Positions 1-5,177 of a DNA stretch of 5,177 bases are shown here, piece after piece (the stretch's first letter is position 1; every line of letters begins with the position of its first letter). The DNA lies in NCBI GenBank assembly GCA_041687095.1, contig JAWLCQ010000272.1, forward strand, positions 1 to 5,177, given 5' to 3'. A model generated the notes under the pieces. That model saw only the letters and a program-made list of their open reading frames with translations. It did no database searches and was not told where the DNA came from. The position numbers and the translations under genes are program-made. The DNA comes from JAWLCQ01 sp041687095. GTDB taxonomy: Bacteria; Planctomycetota; Phycisphaerae; SM23-33.

Positions 1-2
1 AA

Positions 3-39
3 CACCCCCAAGCCGCAAACAGCATGCGGCTTGAGGGTG
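3..39. terminator. Strong terminator-like hairpin at the left edge
   Basis: Positions 9-17 (CAAGCCGCA) pair perfectly with 25-33 (TGCGGCTTG) around a 7-nt loop. After one C/A mismatch the stem continues with 3-7 against 35-39, giving about 14 pairs in 15 positions. No T-run follows on the + strand. On the - strand the sequence leaves the stem towards the window edge, so a T-run there cannot be excluded. It may end transcription of a gene to the left, or be part of an intergenic repeat. The fold is clear; the function is inferred. Confidence 0.35.
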
Positions 40-71
40 GCACCCGTTCCCAGCGTCCCGTGAACGGTTAC

Positions 72-253
72 CGAAATCCGAAGCACGAAATCCGAAACAA
101 ATCCGAAATCCAAAGGACCGAAATCTCAAACGCGGCCCGGCCACAGGACGCTTCGATTGCATCGCCGACTCCCGCAGACCCGAGCCCGTTTCTGTCATTC
201 GGATTTGCCGTTTTGAGCTTGTTTCGGATTTCGGGTTTCGAGTTTCGGATTTG
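72..253. repeat. Imperfect inverted-repeat element rich in AAATCCGAA
   Basis: The left arm (about 72-130) contains several copies of AAATCCGAA and close variants. The right arm (about 196-253) carries the reverse complement, with TTTCGGATTT and TTTCGGGTTT units. The arms flank a GC-rich centre (131-195), so the whole could fold into a long imperfect hairpin. The arms are clearly richer in A/T than the surrounding DNA. Short open frames through it give peptides such as FRISGFEFRI, a familiar product of mis-called genes over this kind of repeat in planctomycete assemblies. It is best read as a non-coding dispersed intergenic repeat, perhaps MITE-like or REP-like. No transposase and no clear target-site duplication are visible. 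Confidence 0.6.
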
Positions 254-333
254 CCCCCCCCCCGCGATGCCGTGGCTAAAGGGCCCACCGAAAACCGGCC
301 ACACCCATGGGCCTGGCCGCCCTTCCGCTTCCA

Positions 334-362
334 TTGACCGTACGGCCCCCCCTTGGTAGACT
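334..362 (+). promoter_or_regulatory. Predicted sigma70-like promoter of the cyclophilin gene
   Basis: A TTGACC -35 box (334-339) lies 17 bp from a TAGACT -10 box (357-362). The TG at 354-355 makes it an extended -10. Five of six -35 bases and four of six -10 bases match the E. coli-type consensus. Transcription would begin near 369, leaving a leader of about 150 nt. This position argues against any protein start upstream of it, such as the in-frame ATG at 307. The prediction rests on consensus only. Confidence 0.45.
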
Positions 363-368
363 AGTGCG

Positions 369-519
369 ATACTGTCCGCACCCGGTCCGATGCGCGGGCG
401 ATGTGTTGTGCTCGCGGGAGCGGACCGATCGTCATGGAGGATGTCACTGCGGTGAGCGACATGGTGTGCGGGGACACCCTCGCCACCGGTGCGGGACCCA
501 AGTCGAAGAGGAGTTGAGC
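369..519 (+). other. Leader region with inverted repeat and possible 27-codon ORF
   Basis: This is the predicted untranslated leader of the cyclophilin gene. CGGTCCG (383-389) and CGGACCG (421-427) form a perfect 7-bp inverted repeat, with GCGA (398-401) and TCGC (412-415) able to pair inside it. A smaller stem, GGTGT/ACACC, lies at 463-478. An ATG at 434 opens a 27-codon frame ending with TGA at 515-517, two bases before the chosen GTG start at 520. The peptide resembles nothing I recognise, and only a distant GGGAG (416-420) precedes it. It could be a coupling or leader peptide, or chance. The long in-frame extension of the main gene through this stretch is rich in Cys, His and Arg and does not look coding. 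Confidence 0.25.
505..513 (+). promoter_or_regulatory. Ribosome binding site that decides the GTG start at 520
   Basis: GAAGAGGAG ends six bases before GTG 520. No other in-frame start in the open frame, which extends back to 307, has a comparable site. A start at 520 also places the export motif at residues 29-41, the usual distance for planctomycete proteins of this type. TTG at 514 is in frame but too close to the site. Confidence 0.6.
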
Positions 520-2844
520 GTGCTGCGATTCCGTCCGTCCACAAAGCGCAACGTGTCCGCGAACCCGTCTGCCCGTGCGTCGCGCGGGGCGTGCGCCCCC
601 CCGCTCCTGGAGCGTCTGGAGGACCGCGTCCTCCTGTCGGCGGCCCCGACGCTCGATCTGGGCGGGCCCGGCGTTTACCAGTTCCACACGATCGGGGAGA
701 CCCTCACCTTCACGTACACGGCGTCGGACCCGGACAGTCCGGCCACGCTGGACTTCTACATCGACACCGACAGGAATCCCAACAACGGGCACGTACAGCA
801 ACTGGTGACCGCCCGGCCGATCTCGCAGACGCCCCAGTCGTTCACGCTGGCGACGGCGTCGCTGAACTCGGGGGTGTACTACGTCTACGGGAAGGCGACG
901 GACAGCGACGGGACGAATGAGCCGGTGGGCGATGTGTGGAACGGGGTGCTCGTCATGGCGCCCACCGGCAACCCCAACGCCTACGTCATGCTCAACACCT
1001 CGATGGGCAACGTCCTCATGGAACTGTACCGCTCGGCGTCGCCCATTTCGGTCGCCAACTTCCTCACCTACGCCTACGCCGGGTTCTACTCGAACACCGT
1101 CTTCCATCGCGTCTCCACCACCTACAACATCGCCCAGGGCGGCGGGCAGGCCGTCGGCGGCACGTGGAAGGCGGCGAACGACGGGATCCTCAACGAGAAC
1201 GAGTATCTCGGCCCCGAGGCCCTGCGGAACCTCCAGTGGACCGTCGGCTGCGCACGCACGCCCGACCCGTTCTCGACGACCTCGCAGTTCTACATCAACG
1301 CCCAGGCCAACCCGGTCTTCGACTACGCCAGCGCCGCCAACCCGGGCTACGCCGTCTTCGGGGAGGTCATCGCCGGGAGGGACGTCGTGACGGCCATGCT
1401 GGGTGTGCCCCGCAGCGGCGAGGTGCCCGTCACCCCCATCGTCCTGCAGTCGGTCGTCATCGACCGCTCGGACCTGGTGCTCCTCAACGGGGCGACGGAG
1501 ATCGTGGACAACCCGGCCAGCCCCGTCACGTTCACGCCCGACGGGAGCGGGAACATGACGTTCACCGTCCGCAACCAGGGCGCGGTGACCATGACGCTCG
1601 GGCAGGTCCAGTTGGCGAACAACGCGGGCTACACCGTCACGCAGCAGCCCGCGGCCACCGTTGCCCCGGGCGCATCGACCACGTTCACCCTCTCCCGCAC
1701 CGGCGCCAGCCGTGTGGCGGCCGGGAGCGTCGAGGTGAGCCTCGTGAGCAACGACCCCACGGTGGGGGCGCATAACTTCACGCTCACCTACGCCGGGGCC
1801 GCTCACCTCCCCGCGTACTTCGACGAGCGCGGATACCTCCTCCTGTACCCCGACATCGCCGCCGCCGTCACCGCCGGGGCCATCCCCAGCGGGTACTTCC
1901 ACTTCGCGAACTGGGGCGTGTACGAGGGGCGCAGGCCCAACCTGCTCTTCGACGAGTCCTACTACGCCGAGCGCAACCCCAACTACGCCGCCACCGGCCT
2001 GACGCCCGTGCAGCACTTCCTCGTGTACGGGGCCGACGGGTCCAAGGCGAGTTCGCCGTTCTTCGACGAGTCCTGGTATCGCGCGACGTATCCCGAGGTC
2101 GCTTCCGCCATCACCTCCGGAGCGATGTACAGCGGGCTGCAGCACTTCCTGCACTGGGGCCAGCTCGAGAACCGCAACTCCTCCCCCTTCGTGGACACGA
2201 TCTACTACCTGCAGAGCAACCCCGACGTCGCCTCCGTCTACGCCGGCGGGGGGCTCTACAGCGCGTTCGATCACTTCCTCCGCTGGGGCCAGACCGAGGG
2301 CCGCTCCCCCACCCCCTACTTCGACGCCGTCCATTTCCGGACCATGAACCCCGACGTCCACTTCGCCGTCACCGGCGGCGCGCTGCCCAGCACGTTCTAC
2401 CACTTCCTCCGCTGGGGCCAGACCGAGGGCCGCTCCGCCAGCCCCTTCTTCCGCGAGGCGTACTACTGCCAGCAGAACCCCGCCGTCGTCACCGCCATCG
2501 CTGCCGGGACCGTCCGCAGCGGCCTGGAGGACTTCATCCGCACCGGCGCCGCCGCCGGCCGCCAGCCCAGCCCCTACTACAACGAGACCTTCTACCTGGC
2601 CCAAAACCCCGACATCTCCAACGCCGTCGCGGCCAACGCGGTGAGCAACGGGTACGCCCACTGGATCCGCTGGGGGCGGTTCGAGAACCGCCGCTTCAGC
2701 GCCGCCTACGACGAGGCGTGGTACCTCAGCACCTACCCGGAGATCGCCGCCGCCATCGCCAGCGGCTACTTCCGCACGGGCCTGGAGCACTTCCTGCTCT
2801 ACGGCGAGGCGGAGGGCCGCCTGCCCGTCAACCCCAACCCGTAG
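520..2844 (+). CDS. Secreted multidomain cyclophilin-type peptidyl-prolyl isomerase with C-terminal 43-residue repeats
   Basis: This 774-residue protein is probably exported and acts outside the cytoplasm. The basic N-terminus leads into LERLEDRVLLSA (about 30-41), a variant of the planctomycete LEPRxLLSA export motif with Asp in place of Pro. Residues about 44-147 look like an Ig-type beta domain (TFTYTASDPD). Residues 155-315 form a cyclophilin domain, a family that catalyses cis-trans isomerisation of X-Pro bonds. It keeps FHR with the catalytic-type Arg197, QGG (206-208), SQFYIN (255-260) and AVFGEV (278-283). The Trp of eukaryotic cyclophilin A is Phe267 and the active-site Phe is Tyr202, so activity is likely but not certain. 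Residues about 330-428 resemble a choice-of-anchor-D or HYDIN-like Ig domain. Residues 434-774 are eight tandem repeats. No C-terminal anchor is visible. The gene has its own predicted promoter and leader and seems monocistronic. The cyclophilin and export-motif calls are firm; the role of the repeats is unknown. Confidence 0.85.
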   Translation: MLRFRPSTKRNVSANPSARASRGACAPPLLERLEDRVLLSAAPTLDLGGPGVYQFHTIGETLTFTYTASDPDSPATLDFYIDTDRNPNNGHVQQLVTARPISQTPQSFTLATASLNSGVYYVYGKATDSDGTNEPVGDVWNGVLVMAPTGNPNAYVMLNTSMGNVLMELYRSASPISVANFLTYAYAGFYSNTVFHRVSTTYNIAQGGGQAVGGTWKAANDGILNENEYLGPEALRNLQWTVGCARTPDPFSTTSQFYINAQANPVFDYASAANPGYAVFGEVIAGRDVVTAMLGVPRSGEVPVTPIVLQSVVIDRSDLVLLNGATEIVDNPASPVTFTPDGSGNMTFTVRNQGAVTMTLGQVQLANNAGYTVTQQPAATVAPGASTTFTLSRTGASRVAAGSVEVSLVSNDPTVGAHNFTLTYAGAAHLPAYFDERGYLLLYPDIAAAVTAGAIPSGYFHFANWGVYEGRRPNLLFDESYYAERNPNYAATGLTPVQHFLVYGADGSKASSPFFDESWYRATYPEVASAITSGAMYSGLQHFLHWGQLENRNSSPFVDTIYYLQSNPDVASVYAGGGLYSAFDHFLRWGQTEGRSPTPYFDAVHFRTMNPDVHFAVTGGALPSTFYHFLRWGQTEGRSASPFFREAYYCQQNPAVVTAIAAGTVRSGLEDFIRTGAAAGRQPSPYYNETFYLAQNPDISNAVAANAVSNGYAHWIRWGRFENRRFSAAYDEAWYLSTYPEIAAAIASGYFRTGLEHFLLYGEAEGRLPVNPNP
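1819..2841 (+). repeat. Eight tandem ~129-bp repeats encoding 43-residue units
   Basis: The units encode residues 434-476, 477-514, 515-557, 558-600, 601-643, 644-686, 687-729 and 730-774. Six are exactly 43 residues. Unit 2 has 38, through loss near its middle, and unit 8 has 45 including the terminal tail. The approximate pattern is FDExxYLxxNPDVAxAI, a variable turn, then HFLRWGxxEGRxxSPF. Aromatic pairs and the NPD/YPE turn are the most conserved parts. The same style of repeat (FDxxYYLxxNPDV and HYxxxGxxEGR) occurs in assorted large bacterial secreted proteins and beside glycosyltransferase domains, but I know no assigned function. Units 4 and 5 share 36 identical bases. Confidence 0.85.
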
Positions 2845-2897
2845 CGGCGGCGGCGGGGGGCGCGGATGGCGGCAACCGGGATCGAAGGCGAGTTCGA

Positions 2898-2918
2898 CGC
2901 TTCCGCGAAACGGAGGCG
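2898..2918 (+). terminator. Hairpin downstream of the cyclophilin gene
   Basis: CGCTTCCG (2898-2905) and CGGAGGCG (2911-2918) form an 8-bp stem, including one G-T pair, around the loop CGAAA, 53 nt past the stop codon. No T-run follows, so it is not a classical intrinsic terminator. It may stabilise the 3' end or mark a factor-dependent stop. Confidence 0.25.
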
Positions 2919-3111
2919 CGACGCGCGCTCCCGTTGATTCACGCGCGGGTGCCGTGAGGATCTTGCGCGAGGGGCTGCGACGGCAGTTCCCAACGTCCCC
3001 GGACCACGCCCGGGGGGGGCCTTGGCGGGAGGCGGACTTCGCTTGCCCTTTTGGCGTCCACCCCGACGACCGTGGGCACCCCGGGACTCGCCCTGCGCCT
3101 CCGCACACGGG

Positions 3112-3139
3112 AATCCGCAATCCGCAATCCGCAATTCCC
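3112..3139. repeat. Three AATCCGC heptads plus a variant unit
   Basis: AATCCGC occurs three times without gaps (3112-3132), followed by the related AATTCCC (3133-3139). Translations of this type (NPQSAI) recur in mis-called small proteins from planctomycete intergenic DNA. The heptads are followed by eight C and GCGAT, the same junction that follows the larger element near 254. It is read as a short dispersed intergenic repeat. Confidence 0.55.
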
Positions 3140-3188
3140 TCCCCCCCCGCGATCGTCTTCCGCGGCACCGTTGAGCCCCCCACTGGTC

Positions 3189-3220
3189 GCGTACTGCGCC
3201 CTCCTTGCGTACTGCGCCCT
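3189..3220 (+). repeat. 14-bp direct repeat in the upstream region of the membrane-protein gene
   Basis: GCGTACTGCGCCCT occurs at 3189-3202 and again at 3207-3220, an 18-bp period with only four bases between copies. The second copy ends on the first base of a TATACT box. Spacing and position would suit a tandem regulator-binding site overlapping a promoter, but a simple local duplication fits equally well. Confidence 0.5.
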
Positions 3221-3225
3221 ATACT
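3220..3225 (+). promoter_or_regulatory. Possible -10 box of the membrane-protein gene
   Basis: TATACT matches five of six -10 consensus bases. Transcription from it would begin near 3232, about 50 nt before the ATG at 3283. No acceptable -35 box lies at 16-18 bp; TTGAGC at 3171 and TTGCGT at 3205 are wrongly spaced. If real, it may need an activator, perhaps one binding the direct repeat just upstream. Confidence 0.25.
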
Positions 3226-3267
3226 TCCTGTGGCTTCACGGGCGCGGCGGATCCTTGCGCCCGCCCT

Positions 3268-3276
3268 GGAAAGGGG
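3268..3276 (+). promoter_or_regulatory. Ribosome binding site for the ATG at 3283
   Basis: GGAAAGGGG ends six bases before ATG 3283. It supports this start over the in-frame TTG at 3205, which would add 26 non-hydrophobic residues ahead of the first membrane segment and has no such site. Confidence 0.6.
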
Positions 3277-3282
3277 AATACG

Positions 3283-4914
3283 ATGCACATTCGGCCGTGG
3301 GGCGTGCTGGCCGCCGTGCTCCTGGCGATCCTGCTGTTCGGCCTGGGCGTGACGTTGCGAGAGGCCCTCGTCGTCGCCCCCTGGGCCGACCGGGCCGACC
3401 GGGGCCGGCTGCACATGCAGATGAAGAACACCACCCGCTTCGTCGGCGGAAGCCGCGCCATCCGCCAGGCCATCTGGGAGGCGGTCCACCTCGACGGGGC
3501 CTCCCCGGCGCCCTCCGACGACTGGACCCAGCGCATCCGCGACGCGTACACCCCCGACCCCACGGTCCGCCACGTCGTCCTCCTGCCCCGCCAGGGGGAA
3601 TCCGCCCCCCTCTGGGCCGCCCCCGGGGCCTACTGGGCCACCTACGCCTCCGCTCCCGTCGCCTTCCTCGACCGCGACGCCCTCGACCCCGACACGGCGA
3701 GGGAACTCCGCCGGCTCGACCGCCCGATGTACCTCCTCGCCCCGACGGGCCTGGTCTCCGACGCCGTGCTCGAGCAGCTCGGACAGATCGGCCCCGTCCG
3801 CCGCATCGCCGGCGCCACCCCCATCGACCACGCCGTCCTCCTCGCCGAGGTCCGGGACGTGGAGGCCGGGTTCGGGTGGGGGCGGACGTACGAGCAGCGC
3901 GACGGGTACTTCGACTACGTCGTCACCACGACCTCCGAATGGTCCCTCGCCCTCGCCGGGCTCCCCCTCGCCCGCTCCAACGCCGCCACCCTGCTGTTCA
4001 TCAGCGACGACGGCAGCGTCCCCGGGATCGTGGACCGCTACGTCTGGAAGCAGCGGGCCGACTGGTTCGTCACCCCCGCCGAAGGGCCCTTCCGCCACCT
4101 CTGGGTGCTGGGCGACGGGATCACGTACGCGTCGCAGTCGCGGCTGGACTTCGCGCTGGAGAAGGGCCCCTACCCCTCGCGGGGCCCGGTGGCCCTGGGG
4201 CCGATGGAGGGGCTCGCCATCGTCCTCATCGCCCTGGGCTGGGCGGGGGGGCTGTTCGTGCTCCTGCACGCCTGGCGCCTCCTGCCGGACCTGCACCCGG
4301 GCGTCCGCGTCGCCTGGGCCTTCACCGCGCTGTTCGCCCCGGTGCTGGGCGTGATCCTCTACCTCTCCGCCTACCGCCGCCCCCGCGCCACGCCCCCCGA
4401 CGAGTACCCGCTGTTCCTCCGCCCGGGCTCGATCCAGGCGGCGGCGGGGACGGCGATGAGCTTCGGGTACGGGGCCCCCCTCATGGTCGCCATCGGATAC
4501 CTGTTCGTCTGGTTCGGGCTGCCGCAGTTCTTCGGGCCCTGGGCGGCGGAGGGGGTGGGCTTCCTCCTGGGCTCGGGCATGGTGATCATGATGTTCACCA
4601 TGTGGCTGGGGGCGATCCTCGTCGCCTGGCTCGCGGCGCAGTTCCCCATCCACCGCGCCCTCATGCCCGAGCACTCCACCCCCCGCGTCCTGCTGCGGAC
4701 GCTGGGCATGGTCGTGCTCAGCATGTCCGCGGTGAGCCTGGGCATGATGCCCGCCGTCTGGTGGCTGCAGATGGCCAAGTTCCCCATGATGCCCGCCGAG
4801 GACGACATCCTCTGGTTCGGGGCCCTGTGGGGCGGGGCGCTGGTGGGCTTCCTCATCGCCTGGCCGATCAACTACGCCCTCATCCGCGGGCGGATCAAAC
4901 GGGGAGGCATCTGA
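3283..4914 (+). CDS. Membrane protein with cell-wall-binding-2-like repeats and DUF4396-like C-terminal domain
   Basis: The protein has 543 residues. A membrane segment at about 6-24 anchors an extracytoplasmic region (about 25-300), followed by six predicted membrane segments at about 310-328, 341-361, 396-413, 424-450, 474-496 and 510-532. The extracytoplasmic region looks like two diverged cell-wall-binding-2-type repeats. One runs from TTRFVGG (50-56) through APVAFLDRDAL (124-134), YLLAPTGLVSDAVLEQL (150-166) and RRIAGAT (173-179). The second begins at RRIAGAT and continues through WSLALAGLPLA (220-230), TLLFISDDGSV and LWVLGD (273-278). In the C-terminal half, the segment near 341-366 (AWAFTALFAPVLGVILY) and the ending ILWFGALWGGALVGFL with PINYALIRGRIK resemble DUF4396 (PF14342), whose function is unknown. 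The stop overlaps the start of the lipoprotein gene, so the two are made together. Family calls are by eye: the membrane topology is clear, the repeat call is good, and DUF4396 is probable. Confidence 0.75.
   Translation: MHIRPWGVLAAVLLAILLFGLGVTLREALVVAPWADRADRGRLHMQMKNTTRFVGGSRAIRQAIWEAVHLDGASPAPSDDWTQRIRDAYTPDPTVRHVVLLPRQGESAPLWAAPGAYWATYASAPVAFLDRDALDPDTARELRRLDRPMYLLAPTGLVSDAVLEQLGQIGPVRRIAGATPIDHAVLLAEVRDVEAGFGWGRTYEQRDGYFDYVVTTTSEWSLALAGLPLARSNAATLLFISDDGSVPGIVDRYVWKQRADWFVTPAEGPFRHLWVLGDGITYASQSRLDFALEKGPYPSRGPVALGPMEGLAIVLIALGWAGGLFVLLHAWRLLPDLHPGVRVAWAFTALFAPVLGVILYLSAYRRPRATPPDEYPLFLRPGSIQAAAGTAMSFGYGAPLMVAIGYLFVWFGLPQFFGPWAAEGVGFLLGSGMVIMMFTMWLGAILVAWLAAQFPIHRALMPEHSTPRVLLRTLGMVVLSMSAVSLGMMPAVWWLQMAKFPMMPAEDDILWFGALWGGALVGFLIAWPINYALIRGRIKRGGI
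4901..4907 (+). promoter_or_regulatory. Ribosome binding site for the lipoprotein gene
   Basis: GGGGAGG lies inside the last codons of the membrane-protein gene, six bases before ATG 4914. It shows that the downstream gene has its own initiation site despite the one-base overlap with the upstream stop. Confidence 0.65.
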
Positions 4915-5177
4915 TGCGACACACCGTACTCGTCCTCACGCTCGCCGCCGCCCTGCTGTCGGGCGGTTGCGGGGAAACCAAAACCGAGGCCCCGCCCCCG
5001 CCCCGCCCCGAGCAGCCCCGCGTCACCGCCTACACCACCCGCCTCCCCGGCCGCACCCCCCAGGAACAGGCCGTCGCCATCGCCCAGGCCGTCTACCCCG
5101 CCACCCGCGAGGACAACGCCGCCGGGGCCCTGATCCTCTGCCCCCCCAACCCCGCACTCGCCTTCACCGCCATGCAC
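4914..5177 (+). CDS. Lipoprotein, probably with cell-wall-binding-2-like repeats (3' end outside window)
   Basis: Only the first 88 residues are present and the frame is open at the right edge. Residues 1-18 form a lipoprotein signal: MRH, a hydrophobic stretch (VLVLTLAAALL), then SGG before Cys19, the expected lipidated residue. A Pro-rich linker follows (about 26-35, APPPPRPEQP). From about residue 41, TTRLPGRTPQEQAVAIAQAV and then GALILCPPN (71-79) resemble the opening of a cell-wall-binding-2 repeat, in which an Arg-Ile-Ala-Gly motif, a helix with AVAIA and a hydrophobic strand follow in order. The same TTR opening occurs at residue 50 of the upstream protein. ATG 4914 shares its A with the upstream TGA (TGATG), so translation is probably coupled. 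The mature protein should be membrane-attached outside the cytoplasm, where the upstream protein's repeat region also lies. The signal peptide call is firm; the domain call rests on a short fragment. Confidence 0.75.
   Translation, partial: MRHTVLVLTLAAALLSGGCGETKTEAPPPPRPEQPRVTAYTTRLPGRTPQEQAVAIAQAVYPATREDNAAGALILCPPNPALAFTAMH

Larger units (their letters stand above)
2845..3282. other. 438-bp intergenic spacer without a supportable gene
   Basis: No frame here has a convincing start site or recognisable protein. The spacer holds, in order, a hairpin without a T-run (2898-2918), a GC-rich CCCCGG/CCGGGG stem (2997-3015), AATCCGC heptads (3112-3139), a run of eight C (3141-3148), a TTGAGC box (3171-3176), a 14-bp direct repeat and a -10-like TATACT. 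GTTCCCAACGTCCC (2986-2999) repeats the sequence at 46-59 with one mismatch. The size and contents suggest separate transcription units on either side. Confidence 0.5.

Noticed and set aside
307..519. N-terminal extension of the cyclophilin gene from ATG 307
   Set aside because: The peptide is Cys/His/Arg-rich and unlike a signal, it covers the predicted promoter, and GTG 520 has a good ribosome site and correct distance to the export motif.
24..544. Small ORFs on both strands over the AAATCCGAA element (24-359 +, 68-544 -)
   Set aside because: They translate the repeat itself (EIRN/FRIS-type peptides), have no ribosome site and no domain; typical mis-called repeat ORFs.
936..1775. 279-codon + strand frame inside the cyclophilin gene
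   Set aside because: Arg/Pro/His-rich shadow frame; the overlapping frame contains the clear cyclophilin domain.
3112..3139. Possible CRISPR or iteron array
   Set aside because: Only three 7-bp units without spacers; too short for CRISPR and no replication gene is nearby.
2799..3352. Several short ORFs in and around the spacer on both strands
   Set aside because: No ribosome site, no recognisable product, and they run over the heptad repeat or into neighbouring genes in another frame.
361..4674. Open frame of 1,437 codons on the - strand covering both complete genes
   Set aside because: It is a shadow of the strong third-position G/C bias of the + strand genes. The translation is low-complexity (Arg, Gly, Val, Glu, Ala) without recognisable domains, and it runs through the intergenic spacer.

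Overview
The window reads as high-GC chromosomal DNA from a planctomycete (Planctomycetota), perhaps a metagenome-derived lineage. The first protein carries the N-terminal LERLEDRVLLSA sequence, a variant of the LEPRxLLSA motif typical of exported planctomycete proteins. The spacers hold short AATCCG-type repeats of a kind common in planctomycete intergenic DNA. All three genes supported here lie on the + strand, and coding DNA has a very strong G/C bias at third codon positions. That bias produces many long false open frames, including one of more than 1,400 codons on the opposite strand.

Layout. Positions 1-519 are non-coding: a strong hairpin at the left edge, an imperfect inverted-repeat element rich in AAATCCGAA (about 72-253), a run of ten C, a good sigma70-like promoter (334-362) and a leader of about 150 nt. 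Positions 520-2844 encode a 774-residue secreted protein with an export motif, an Ig-like region, a cyclophilin-type peptidyl-prolyl isomerase domain, a second Ig-like domain, and eight tandem 43-residue repeats that run to the C-terminus. Positions 2845-3282 are a 438-bp spacer with a hairpin, three AATCCGC heptads, a run of eight C, a 14-bp direct repeat and a -10-like box. Positions 3283-4914 encode a 543-residue membrane protein. Its extracytoplasmic part looks like two diverged cell-wall-binding-2-type repeats, and its C-terminal half has six predicted membrane segments resembling DUF4396. Its stop codon overlaps the start of a third gene (4914 to beyond the right edge), a lipoprotein whose mature N-terminus also begins like a cell-wall-binding-2-type repeat.

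How the genes relate. The cyclophilin gene appears to be its own transcription unit. The membrane protein and lipoprotein are translationally coupled and share a domain type, so they probably act together at the cell envelope. Their job cannot be named from sequence. The most interesting points are this two-gene envelope module and the unusual architecture of the cyclophilin protein. All family assignments were made by eye and need profile searches.
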